Below are positions 27,083 through 35,306 of a stretch of DNA of 64,000 bases, in pieces. Position 1 is the stretch's first letter, and each line of letters opens with the position of its first letter. The notes beneath the pieces were generated by a model. The model did not search any database. It was given only the letters and a program-made list of their open reading frames with translations, and was not told the DNA's origin. The position numbers were made by a program, and so were the translations under genes. Source of the stretch: Motilimonas sp. E26 (lineage in GTDB: Bacteria; Pseudomonadota; Gammaproteobacteria; Enterobacterales; CBDFNC01); assembly GCF_021278025.1 (NCBI RefSeq), contig NZ_JAIBHJ010000004.1:185216-249215 (forward strand). The letters are read 5' to 3'.

Positions 27083-27861
27083 GCTTCAATTGCCAATTTA
27101 ATTGCCATTACAATCACCACACAAACAAAAATAGGGCGGATAAACTTGCCGCCAAAGCGGATCGCAGAATGCGCGCCTAAATATGCGCCTATCATTAAAC
27201 ACGCCCCCATGCTCAGTCCTAGCATCCAATTAATGTGGCCAAGCATGATGAATGTAATTAAAGACAAGAAATTGCTAGTAAAGTTCATTGACTTGGCTAA
27301 GCCAGACGACAATAAAATATTAACTTTATAAAGAGCCATACTCGATACGGTCCAAAAAGCCCCCGTTCCGGGGCCGGCTATACCATCGTAGAAACCTAAA
27401 ATACTGCCTTGGAGCCATTGTTTCTTTGCTAGTTTGGGGTCATTTTTTGGCAGTGAGTGACTTTTCTCACTAGGGAATTGACTAAATATGGTGTAGATAG
27501 CAGTGGCCAGTATGACCAAAGGCAGAGCTTTCTCTAATAATTCAGTACTCACAAAGTTAACGGCTAAGGTGCCACTGATTGCGCCGATCCCTGTCGCTAA
27601 AAAGGATTTGCGCCAGAATGCGGGGTTAAATAACTGCTTTTTATAATAAGTCCATGCTGCGGTGGACGAGGCAAAGGTTGCAGCTAATTTGTTTGTGCCA
27701 AGGGCGACATGAGGCGGTAATCCAGCACTTAATAGGGCAGGGATGGTCAGCATACCACCACCACCGACGACCGCGTCAATAAAACCAGCAATCAGACCAA
27801 CACCACATAACAGCAGCAACAAGCTTGGTTCAACGGGCAAAGCAAAACTAAGTTCAAACAT
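27076..27861 (-). CDS. TSUP family transporter (TauE/SafE-like)
   Basis: The 261-residue protein has about eight hydrophobic segments and the characteristic repeated motif: GFIDAVVGGGGMLTIPALL near residue 30 and FYDGIAGPGTGAFW near residue 155, a duplicated half as in the family. TSUP members carry sulfite, sulfoacetate, thiosulfate or other organic anions across the inner membrane. The substrate here cannot be read. Its start overlaps the dinG stop (TAATG) and its end overlaps priC, so it lies within a compact operon. Its presence between two DNA-repair genes has no obvious functional reason. Confidence 0.9.
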   Translation of the reverse strand: MFELSFALPVEPSLLLLLCGVGLIAGFIDAVVGGGGMLTIPALLSAGLPPHVALGTNKLAATFASSTAAWTYYKKQLFNPAFWRKSFLATGIGAISGTLAVNFVSTELLEKALPLVILATAIYTIFSQFPSEKSHSLPKNDPKLAKKQWLQGSILGFYDGIAGPGTGAFWTVSSMALYKVNILLSSGLAKSMNFTSNFLSLITFIMLGHINWMLGLSMGACLMIGAYLGAHSAIRFGGKFIRPIFVCVVIVMAIKLAIEAW

Positions 27862-29927
27862 TAATATTGAATATCTCTCTTAAATGGCGGCAGGGCATCA
27901 AGCAACCCTTTACCGTAGCGACGGGTAACTAAGCGACGATCTAAAATCGTTATTTTGCCCCAGTCGTTCTCTTTTCTCACTAATCGTCCACAGGACTGGA
28001 TCAGTTTTTTACTGGCTTCAGGTATGGTGATTTGTAAAAAAGCATTACCGCCTTTACTTTCAATCCATTCTGCGTGCGCTTCTTCTACGGGCGAGGTGGG
28101 CACCGCAAAAGGCAGTTTAGTAATAATGAGGTTAGTTAGATAGTGCCCCGGTAAGTCTAACCCTTCCGATAGGCTGCCGGTACCAAACATAATGGCCGTT
28201 TCGCCTTTATCACAACGGCTTTTGTATTGTTCGAGCATTTGAGAGCGCGACAATTCACCTTGTAACAACAGCGGCGCTTTAACTTTGCCCTTAATTTTTT
28301 CAGCCACTAGCCGCATCTGCCAGTACGAAGCAAATAACACTAAGTTGCCCTGCTTTCCTGCTAACAGCGCCGGAATCAACTCACATAATTCTTTATCATA
28401 GGCGTCATTGCCGGGCTCGTGTTGCATGGGCGGGATTTGTAAGGTGATTTTGTCGTAATCAAAGGGAGAGCGCAGTCGCAAGTACTGGGTGCCATCTTGC
28501 TCTTTTAAGCCACTTTGATGGCGAAAAAAATCAAAGCTGTTTAAAGCGGTTAAGGTGGCTGAGCATAAAAATACACCCGCAGCGCGTGACCACAGTTGAT
28601 TTTCCAGTAATCCTCCCACTTCAATGGGAGAGGCGGCGAGCATGATGTCTGCATCGGCTTGCTCTAACCGTTTGGCCCAGCAAGCGAGGGGGGCGTGTTT
28701 CCCCGTAGGCTCTTTGGCGAGCATAAACCAAAGTTGAAAAAAGTTTTCTAAACGTTGCACATTACTACCAACGTCGGCCATCAATGGCTCGGCAACCTTT
28801 GTTTTGATGTCGCCGTCTTTAAGTTGCTCGGCGATGATACTGAGTAACTTATTAAGTGCTTTTAAACACGTTTTAGTTTCATCGCGGATGGCGCAGGCAT
28901 GTACCGTGAGGGGCTCGGGTAATTCGCCCATGGCAAAACGGTAGGTTGACTCATTTTGAAATAGACTGGTATTTGCATTAAAAAAACTGGCAACATGGCC
29001 AAGCTCTTGTTTAATGCTGAGCGCACTACTTACCATTTCACTGCCCGGCGCCATGGTCGATTGGCCACTGATTTGTTGCGCTACTTTTCGGTTAAGGAGC
29101 TCTAGCTTGCCAAGCCAGTTAATACTGGCATTAATGGCGATATTGGCGCTGGCGAAGTCGCGCGCGATACTAGGCAAGTGGTGCGCTTCGTCCATCACAT
29201 AAAAGCAGCTATCTGGGTCGGGTAAGATGATGCCACCACCGAGTTCGGTATCTGCTAATAACAGCGCGTGGTTGACGACTAATACGTCGGCTTTTTCTAG
29301 CTCGTCACGCGCGCGGTGAAACGGGCATTGGTGGTGATGAGACAAGGCGCGGCTGCAACTGTGTTTGTCGGCTATGATTTGTTGCCAAACATTATCAGCA
29401 ATTGGCATCGGCCAAGTGTCACGGTCTCCTTGCCATTTACCTTCTTGGTAGGCCTTAAATAGTCGCTTAATTAAATCAATATCAGACTTTTTGGGTTTTT
29501 CATCCCAAAGAGCCTGTTGTCCATCTTGTGGGTCGGCATGCTCGCGTAATTTGTGCTCGCAGCAATAGCGGCCACGCCCTTTGACTAAGGTGAAAGTGAA
29601 TTTTAGGCTGCTATGTTGCAAAAAAAACGGTAAATCTTTGTTGATGAGCTGTTCTTGCAACGTCACTGTCGCGGTGGAAATAACCAATTTTTTGTTTTGG
29701 TTTTGCGCCACGGCTAAACCGCCGAGTAGATAGGCTAAAGACTTACCAATACCTGTGCCGGCCTCAGCCACCAAAATCCGACGTTGTGGGTCGTATTCAC
29801 CGGCCAAGGTTTTTGCGATTTCGGCGACCAAGTAGTTTTGCTCTTTACGTACCTGATAGTCGGGCAAAGATTGGCTGATTGCCTGATAGGTCTCACGAAT
29901 GAGCTGTTTTACTTGTGGTTTTAGCAT
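27861..29927 (-). CDS. dinG: ATP-dependent helicase DinG
   Basis: DinG is an XPD-like iron-sulfur superfamily 2 helicase that unwinds R-loops, D-loops and forks with 5'-3' polarity. The 688-residue protein has Walker A AEAGTGIGKSLAYL, DEAH box MDEAHHLPS, and a cluster of cysteines between them (GRGRYCCEHKL and CSRALSHHHQC) that fits the 4Fe-4S domain. It also has C-terminal motifs MFGTGSLSEGLDLPG and SCGRLVRKENDWG. E. coli DinG has 716 residues, and the short helicase YoaA is 636. It is the first gene of a tightly spaced operon. No LexA box is evident upstream by eye. Confidence 0.93.
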   Translation of the reverse strand: MLKPQVKQLIRETYQAISQSLPDYQVRKEQNYLVAEIAKTLAGEYDPQRRILVAEAGTGIGKSLAYLLGGLAVAQNQNKKLVISTATVTLQEQLINKDLPFFLQHSSLKFTFTLVKGRGRYCCEHKLREHADPQDGQQALWDEKPKKSDIDLIKRLFKAYQEGKWQGDRDTWPMPIADNVWQQIIADKHSCSRALSHHHQCPFHRARDELEKADVLVVNHALLLADTELGGGIILPDPDSCFYVMDEAHHLPSIARDFASANIAINASINWLGKLELLNRKVAQQISGQSTMAPGSEMVSSALSIKQELGHVASFFNANTSLFQNESTYRFAMGELPEPLTVHACAIRDETKTCLKALNKLLSIIAEQLKDGDIKTKVAEPLMADVGSNVQRLENFFQLWFMLAKEPTGKHAPLACWAKRLEQADADIMLAASPIEVGGLLENQLWSRAAGVFLCSATLTALNSFDFFRHQSGLKEQDGTQYLRLRSPFDYDKITLQIPPMQHEPGNDAYDKELCELIPALLAGKQGNLVLFASYWQMRLVAEKIKGKVKAPLLLQGELSRSQMLEQYKSRCDKGETAIMFGTGSLSEGLDLPGHYLTNLIITKLPFAVPTSPVEEAHAEWIESKGGNAFLQITIPEASKKLIQSCGRLVRKENDWGKITILDRRLVTRRYGKGLLDALPPFKRDIQY

Positions 29928-30492
29928 GGCGAAATCGATAAATAAACGAGGCGTGATTGTAACAACTTATCTGGTTTTGCCCAAGGATGTTCGAATAGCA
30001 ATCGTTAAAACCCTGTTGTATGGCAGCAAATTTAGCAAATAAAGCAAGGGGTTAATGTTTATGTTGTAAATAGAGTTCAACTTTACATTTACTAAGGTGT
30101 TTAATTTTTAAGCGTTTAAAATTTTTTTTAGTTCAATATATTATTGTAAATAAAAAATCATATTGTTAATCTGCTAGCCGCAGCGTGATGTGGTGAGAGA
30201 GTAACAGATAGGATGATTTAATTTCTTATTTATCAGTTAACTGGATAACGTTTAAGAAATGGAAACCGATTGCTTCGAAGCGAGTGGCATAAAGAGGTAT
30301 TAAGCTTTTAAGTTGGACTTTAATATCATGCTTACCTCTATTATCAGGTGTTTATGTTGCTATTCCTGTGTTGACCAGTTTTTATTTGTTTGTAATGATG
30401 CGCCCCGCAACGGAAGCACTGCACTTAAAACGGACAATCAAATCGAGGATGTTAACTCGATGGCATTCAATAAATATACAGGCAGTGAAATA
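29928..30492. other. long, A/T-rich porin upstream region
   Basis: The 565 nt between dinG and the porin start hold no convincing gene. The reading frame can be extended to 30313, but the extra 60 residues lack a signal-like start and the true protein begins at 30493. An inverted repeat TGTAAA-N11-TTTACA occupies 30065-30087. Several A/T-rich blocks (30100-30170) could hold promoters. A long untranslated leader with small-RNA control would be typical of porins, but is not shown. Confidence 0.4.
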
Positions 30493-31554
30493 ATGAAAAA
30501 AACAATTCTTGCAGCACTAGTACCCGCCCTTCTTGCAACGGGTGCAGCCAACGCAGCTGAAATCTACAAAGCAGAAGATGGCTCAGTACTTAATATGTAC
30601 GGCCGTGTTGAAGCTAACTTCGTAAACAAAGATGATGTTAATGGCGATAGCGAAACTGAAGGTTCAGTATACGCGCGCTTAGGCTTTAATGGTCGTCAAG
30701 TTGTTAACGAAAACATGGCTGTTATCGGCCAAGCGCAATATCAATTAAGCCAAGAGCCAGGTTCTTCTGATACTAGCTGGAATGCTCGTTACGTGTGGGC
30801 TGGTTTAGACATGGCTGACGCCGGTCGCGTTGAAGCGGGTCGCGTTGCATCAGGTCTTATCATGTTTACGGACATTGGTGATATTTTCTACGCCGGCGGT
30901 GACGTGGTTGCGGGTGCTAATGTAAACACTGTGGATTCTGGTGCGGCATTGGTATTTCGCCAAGACGGTACTTTCCAATACCGTAATAGCTTTGGTGATT
31001 TAGATTTTTCAGCGGCTTACATTACAAATAGTTCAATTGACTACGGTTTCAACACCGCCGCGCGTTACAACATTGAGCTAGGCGATATGGGTATGTTAGT
31101 ACCTGTTGCTATGTACCAATTCAATAAAGCCGATGCTCAGCCAAAAGCCGTTTCTTCAGTGAAGGAATATCAAACTTATGGTGTGGGTGCGCAATATTTC
31201 TTAGGTGATTTCTACGCAGGTGCAACTTATGTAGAAGAAAAATTTGATGCCTTTGCGGGTGGCAATGATAAAACGAAAGGGACCGATGCAGTTGTGGCTT
31301 ATGACTTTGGCCAGTTTGTAGCACGCGCAGGTTACCGTTACCAAGATCTTAAAGATGCACCTTCGTCAGACAAGAAGATCCAAGATCGTTGGACCATTGA
31401 AGGCCAATACAAGCTAACGGCACAATCTTCAATTTTTGCTAACTACAGCTACAACAATGGTCATGGCCAAACAGGCAGCGCGCTGCTTAATGGGTCGGGA
31501 CTAACCAAGAAAGAAGGCGGCGTGGCTTCTGTAGGTCTACGTTACGAGTGGTAA
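30493..31554 (+). CDS. outer-membrane porin
   Basis: The start at 30493 gives a textbook signal peptide (MKKTILAALVPALLATGAANA, cleaved after the last alanine) and a mature protein of about 332 residues with alternating amphipathic beta strands ending in an aromatic residue, YEW. The segment NMYGRVEANFV and the GSVYARLGFNGRQ strand resemble the gram-negative general porins of OmpC/OmpF type (Gram-negative porin family, 16 strands). It is monocistronic and closed by a strong terminator. Substrate preference cannot be read. An alternative start 33 nt upstream is possible but would precede the signal. Confidence 0.93.
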   Translation: MKKTILAALVPALLATGAANAAEIYKAEDGSVLNMYGRVEANFVNKDDVNGDSETEGSVYARLGFNGRQVVNENMAVIGQAQYQLSQEPGSSDTSWNARYVWAGLDMADAGRVEAGRVASGLIMFTDIGDIFYAGGDVVAGANVNTVDSGAALVFRQDGTFQYRNSFGDLDFSAAYITNSSIDYGFNTAARYNIELGDMGMLVPVAMYQFNKADAQPKAVSSVKEYQTYGVGAQYFLGDFYAGATYVEEKFDAFAGGNDKTKGTDAVVAYDFGQFVARAGYRYQDLKDAPSSDKKIQDRWTIEGQYKLTAQSSIFANYSYNNGHGQTGSALLNGSGLTKKEGGVASVGLRYEW

Positions 31555-31579
31555 TCACTGGTAACTAATATTATACGTT

Positions 31580-31602
31580 AAGCCAGCCTAGAGCTGGCTT
31601 TT
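31580..31602 (+). terminator. intrinsic terminator of the porin gene
   Basis: AAGCCAGC and GCTGGCTT enclose a 5-nt loop, with a short T tract. It lies between the porin and a second DUF2057 gene, so that gene likely has its own promoter. Confidence 0.8.
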
Positions 31603-31637
31603 GTGTTTTTCTACTTTGTGGGTTGGGATTAATCTTG

Positions 31638-32333
31638 ATGAAACGATTAAATCAGGCGATGGCATTTATTGTTATAAGCTGTAGCGCATTTATAGCCTCT
31701 GCTACCGAGTTTAATGTGCCGAATATGTACGAAATTTTGGTGGTTAATGGTCAAGAATCGGGTAATGTATTTTTTAAAAATGATCGCAGTATTACCTTAG
31801 CCGATGAAGGGAAGCAGCAAGTCGTGCTGCGTTTTGCTGCGCCGCGTGGAGTGGTGAACACAGAAGATATGCGTGGCATTGCTAAATCTCAACCCATAGT
31901 GTTGACGTTTTCGACAGATGGTTTAAGTCATATTAGTGTTGAAAAGCCGCATTTATATACTGCCAAATCCGTTGATAAATACGCTAAAAATCCGGTATTT
32001 ACTCTGGTTGACCAAGATGGGAAATCCGTGCCATTGGTGCAAGACGAGCTGTTCAAAGAAGGCGTGCAACTAACGCGTGATTTTGAGCAAGAAGTACAAG
32101 CTTATAATCAAAGCAAAGGAGTTGCTGCGTTGGTCATGAGTGAAACCGTTATTGGGCTTCCTAAGGCGTCAACGCTGGCAGAGTCCTCACAAGTCGAATC
32201 AACCACAACATCCACAATGTCGTCATCTGCTACGGCAACAAGCTCAGCATTTGAAATGACACAACAAACATTTTCTCAACTCACGGATACTGAGAAAAAA
32301 GCCTTTTTACAATGGGCGTTAGAGCAAATGTAA
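31638..32333 (+). CDS. DUF2057 family exported protein (second copy)
   Basis: The start is the ATG at 31638, giving a signal peptide (about 23 residues, ending in IASA) directly followed by TEFNVPNMYEILVVNGQE. It shares the DUF2057 core with the gene at 25925-26512: the strand after the signal, then QQVVLRF and PIVLTF. The C-terminal extension from about residue 180 is a Ser/Thr-rich linker followed by a helical end that resembles the C-terminus of the other paralogue. The family includes curli-assembly inhibitor CsgI. It lies behind a porin gene, so an outer-membrane or periplasmic role is plausible; function not shown. Confidence 0.8.
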   Translation: MKRLNQAMAFIVISCSAFIASATEFNVPNMYEILVVNGQESGNVFFKNDRSITLADEGKQQVVLRFAAPRGVVNTEDMRGIAKSQPIVLTFSTDGLSHISVEKPHLYTAKSVDKYAKNPVFTLVDQDGKSVPLVQDELFKEGVQLTRDFEQEVQAYNQSKGVAALVMSETVIGLPKASTLAESSQVESTTTSTMSSSATATSSAFEMTQQTFSQLTDTEKKAFLQWALEQM

Positions 32334-32506
32334 TTGTGTATCGGCGTTGGCAGTAAGCGGTGGGAATGAGCATGTCCGTTGACTGTCACTCGCTGATTCA
32401 TCCTTGAATTAACGGCTTGCTTAATGAATTGAGAAATAGGATTGAGCCTGTACCCGTACCCGCAGACCTTAACTGCATAAAATAAAGGGGAACAGTTGCA
32501 GCGTTG

Positions 32507-32896
32507 CTAAAGCGCGATGAAGCCTTTTTTGCGTTTTTCAAACTTAGTTTTACAGCTTAAGCAGCGTTGTTCGGTGGGATCGCTGCTTAATAATTCAGGC
32601 TCAATAGCCTCTTCGCAATCTGAACAAACACCATAAAGACCGAATTCAATTTGGCAAAGAGCCGCATCAATGCGCTTAATACAGCGAACTTTTTCGCTTA
32701 TTTGTGGCATGTCTAACCGCACCACGGCTTCAATAAAATCACTATTACTCAGCTTCAATAATTGCGATGCTGCTAGCTGGTGGCTCGATTGTTGCGCATT
32801 GTTTAATATCGCTAAAACTTGATGTTTGTAGTCAATGAGTTGTTGTGTGAGTAAGGTTTGAAACCCCGTCACATCGGCTAATTCATGTTCTGTCAT
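32507..32896 (-). CDS. DksA/TraR-family zinc finger protein
   Basis: The ATG at 32896 gives 129 residues; a TTG five codons upstream is possible. The C-terminal half has the four-cysteine finger CSDCEEAI...CLSCKTKFEKR typical of DksA/TraR proteins, which bind the RNA polymerase secondary channel. The N-terminal region is a helical hairpin (LLTQQLIDYKHQVLAILNNAQ). The two acidic residues that classical DksA places at the coiled-coil tip are not evident, so action on transcription is unproven. It is a separate gene from true dksA, which is usually longer (about 150 residues). Confidence 0.8.
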   Translation of the reverse strand: MTEHELADVTGFQTLLTQQLIDYKHQVLAILNNAQQSSHQLAASQLLKLSNSDFIEAVVRLDMPQISEKVRCIKRIDAALCQIEFGLYGVCSDCEEAIEPELLSSDPTEQRCLSCKTKFEKRKKGFIAL

Positions 32897-33001
32897 TGTT
32901 TGCTCTGGCAAATGATAATTTAGTGCTAAAGCATAGTGACCTTAGGGCTTTTTGGTGCTGATATAGGTCAAAGTTAAAATCATTTACATCAACAAATTAA
33001 C

Positions 33002-33160
33002 TTAGATTGATTTAGATCTATACCAAAACGGATCGAAGGTGCCAAAGCGATAAGCAAGGGGTGTGTCATGGGCAGCGGCGCACCACGTAACAACGGTCAG
33101 TAGAAGTGTTGCCATCACAGCAACAAGTAAGTTTCTGCAAGTGAGTGACAAAGCTGTCAT
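33002..33160 (-). CDS. small predicted membrane or secreted peptide (52 residues)
   Basis: This short open frame, divergent to dusC, is easily missed. It starts with ATG at 33160 preceded by AGGGG. Residues 9-30 form a hydrophobic segment (LLVAVMATLLLTVVTWCAAA), then a short polar tail of about 20 residues (HDTPLAYRFGTFDP) rich in aromatics and ending in a basic stretch. It could be a signal-anchored peptide or a secreted one cut after CAAA. No homologue is recognised. Its TAA stop at 33002 is 106 nt from the DksA-like gene, which runs in the same direction. Confidence 0.45.
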   Translation of the reverse strand: MTALSLTCRNLLVAVMATLLLTVVTWCAAAHDTPLAYRFGTFDPFWYRSKSI

Positions 33161-33200
33161 AAGCCCCTAAAATTCGCGCTCTATTAAAATGAGGCAAACT

Positions 33201-34148
33201 ATGCGTATTGTGTTGGCCCCGATGGAAGGGGTCGTTGATCCCTTAATGCGGCAGGTATTAACGGGCATTAATCAGTATGATTTATGTGTCACCGAATTTA
33301 TTCGAGTGGTTGACATGCTGCTACCAAAAAAAGTGTTTTATCGCTTGTGTCCAGAATTGCATCAAGGTGGCAAAACGGATTCGGGTACCGACGTGCGGGT
33401 ACAGCTGCTTGGACAATCACCGCAATGGCTGGCTGAAAACGCCTATCGTGCGGTTGACTTAGGCTCGGCAGGCGTTGATTTAAATTGCGGTTGTCCGTCT
33501 AAAACGGTAAACGGCTCTAATGGCGGCGCGGCATTATTAAAAGAGCCCGAAGTGATTTACCAAGCGGTCAAGGGGATGCGAGGGGCGGTGCCAGACAAGC
33601 CTGTCTCAGTAAAAGTACGATTAGGCTGGGAGTGTAAATCACAGCGCTTAGAAATTGCCGATGCTGCGTATCAAGGTGGCGCCAGTGAATTAACCGTACA
33701 CGGGCGCACTCGTGCTGATGGTTACCGTGCGGATCGCATTGATTGGAATGCGATCAGTGACATGAACCAAGGGATTGCTATCCCTGTTATTGCTAATGGT
33801 GAAATTTGGCAACTTGACGATGCTGAGCGTTGCTTGGCTTTAAGTGGCTGTGATGATTTAATGTTAGGGCGTGGCGCCTTGGCGATGCCAAATTTATGTA
33901 ATGTGATCAAATTAAAAGCCGAACCTATGCCTTGGCGAGAGGTACTGGATTTATTAATTCGTTACTCAGGGTTAGAATGCCGCGGCGATAAGCATTTGTA
34001 CTTTAGTAACCGAATTAAACAGTGGCTGAAGTATGTTGTGTGTAGCTATCCTGAAGCAGATGCATTATTTTCTGATATTCGTCCATGCCGTAAAACCGAT
34101 GATATTTTGGCGATTTTAGACCGCCATCAACATCAGTGGGAGGGTTAA
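33201..34148 (+). CDS. dusC: tRNA-dihydrouridine(16) synthase
   Basis: DusC is an FMN enzyme that reduces uridine 16 of tRNA with NADPH. The ATG at 33201 follows GAGG by five bases and gives [16 protein letters not shown], the canonical N-terminus. An in-frame ATG at 33189 is less likely. The protein has [10 protein letters not shown], the catalytic cysteine in [35 protein letters not shown], and [29 protein letters not shown]. The DusC subgroup is distinguished by this EFIRV and SGCD pattern. It is monocistronic. Confidence 0.93.
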   Translation: MRIVLAPMEGVVDPLMRQVLTGINQYDLCVTEFIRVVDMLLPKKVFYRLCPELHQGGKTDSGTDVRVQLLGQSPQWLAENAYRAVDLGSAGVDLNCGCPSKTVNGSNGGAALLKEPEVIYQAVKGMRGAVPDKPVSVKVRLGWECKSQRLEIADAAYQGGASELTVHGRTRADGYRADRIDWNAISDMNQGIAIPVIANGEIWQLDDAERCLALSGCDDLMLGRGALAMPNLCNVIKLKAEPMPWREVLDLLIRYSGLECRGDKHLYFSNRIKQWLKYVVCSYPEADALFSDIRPCRKTDDILAILDRHQHQWEG

Positions 34149-34302
34149 TATAACCCTAATGCTTGATAAGAAAAGTAGTGTGCTTTGCGGCAAAAACGCT
34201 GTCACTATATTCTTGGAAACGTATTGTTTCCGTAAACATTTTCTATTTGGCTAGGCGTAAACAGAACGGAGGTTAATATAGAATGACTAAGGATATATCA
34301 AG

Positions 34303-34662
34303 TTGCTAAAACGGCCATTTTACTTTGTGCTAGGCAGCCTGGCTTTTGTGCTTGGGTTGATTGGTATTCCTTTGCCTGTGTTACCCACCACTCCTTTTAT
34401 TTTATTAGCTGCATTTTGTTTTGCCAAAAGCTCACCGCGCTTTCATCAAGCGTTGTTAAATCATCAATGGTTTGGTCCAATGATCAAAAACTGGCAAAGG
34501 GATCGCTCAATTGCCAAAACCACTAAACGTAAAGCCTTGCTGATGATGAGTTGTGCGTTTGCTATTTCAATTTACTGGGCACCACTGTTATGGATAAAAG
34601 CAATATTAGTGGTTTGTTTTTTATGCTTGTTCTTCTGGATGCTTAGTTTAAAAGAAACTTAA
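34303..34662 (+). CDS. ybaN: YbaN family membrane protein (DUF454)
   Basis: The 119-residue protein starts with TTG and has two hydrophobic hairpins (residues 7-40 and 78-115), with the GIPLPVLPTTPFILLAAFCFAKSSPRFH core of the DUF454 family, of which YbaN is the E. coli member. The function is unknown. In E. coli ybaN lies between priC and apt; here it still precedes apt and dnaX, though priC and ybaM have moved 7 kb away. Codon use resembles its neighbours. Confidence 0.9.
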   Translation: MLKRPFYFVLGSLAFVLGLIGIPLPVLPTTPFILLAAFCFAKSSPRFHQALLNHQWFGPMIKNWQRDRSIAKTTKRKALLMMSCAFAISIYWAPLLWIKAILVVCFLCLFFWMLSLKET

Positions 34663-34752
34663 GCCGCAAATTACTTGGCTATCTCTTGAAAGGGACAGGC
34701 CAAGTGAATAAGCTTACGGCTTGTTAAATTCACTCTTCAAATAGGACCCATC

Positions 34753-35298
34753 ATGGACTCTGCCACGCTCAAGCTGCTTACTGACAGCATTAAATCTATC
34801 GAAGATTACCCAAAAGCAGGGATCACGTTTCGCGATATCACTAGCTTGATTGAAAACGCGGCAGCTTTTGCTAAAACGGTTGAGTTATTAGCTGAGCACT
34901 ATAAAGACAAGGGCATTGATAAAGTAGTGGGCACCGAAGCGCGCGGTTTCATTTTTGGGGCGCCAGTGGCCGCCGCCATTGGCGCGGGTTTTGTACCCGC
35001 ACGCAAGCCGGGCAAATTACCTCGAGCCACTGTGGTGCAAGTGTATGACTTAGAATACGGCACCGACATGCTGCAAATTCATAAAGATTCCATTTTACCG
35101 GGCGAAAAAGTGGTGGTGATTGATGACTTGCTAGCAACGGGCGGCACCCTAGAAGCCACAATCAAGTTGATCCACGAGCTAAAAGGCGATGTGGTGGGGG
35201 CTGGTGTGGTGATTGAACTGCCGGAGTTAAACGGCAAAGCCAAACTAGATGCTCAAAATGTAGAGCTATTTAGTCTTATCCAATTTGCAGGTGAGTAA
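34753..35298 (+). CDS. apt: adenine phosphoribosyltransferase
   Basis: Apt forms AMP from adenine and phosphoribosyl pyrophosphate in purine salvage. The 181-residue protein has [10 protein letters not shown], the [10 protein letters not shown] strand, [11 protein letters not shown], and the PRPP-binding loop [12 protein letters not shown]. It has a ribosome binding site (AGGACC) close before ATG. The dnaX start is nine bases beyond its stop, so the two genes are co-transcribed, as in E. coli. Confidence 0.98.
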   Translation: MDSATLKLLTDSIKSIEDYPKAGITFRDITSLIENAAAFAKTVELLAEHYKDKGIDKVVGTEARGFIFGAPVAAAIGAGFVPARKPGKLPRATVVQVYDLEYGTDMLQIHKDSILPGEKVVVIDDLLATGGTLEATIKLIHELKGDVVGAGVVIELPELNGKAKLDAQNVELFSLIQFAGE

Positions 35299-35306
35299 TT
35301 AATACC

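Noticed and set aside
30313-30492. N-terminal extension of the porin frame
   Set aside because: The extra 60 residues would place the signal peptide in mid-protein.
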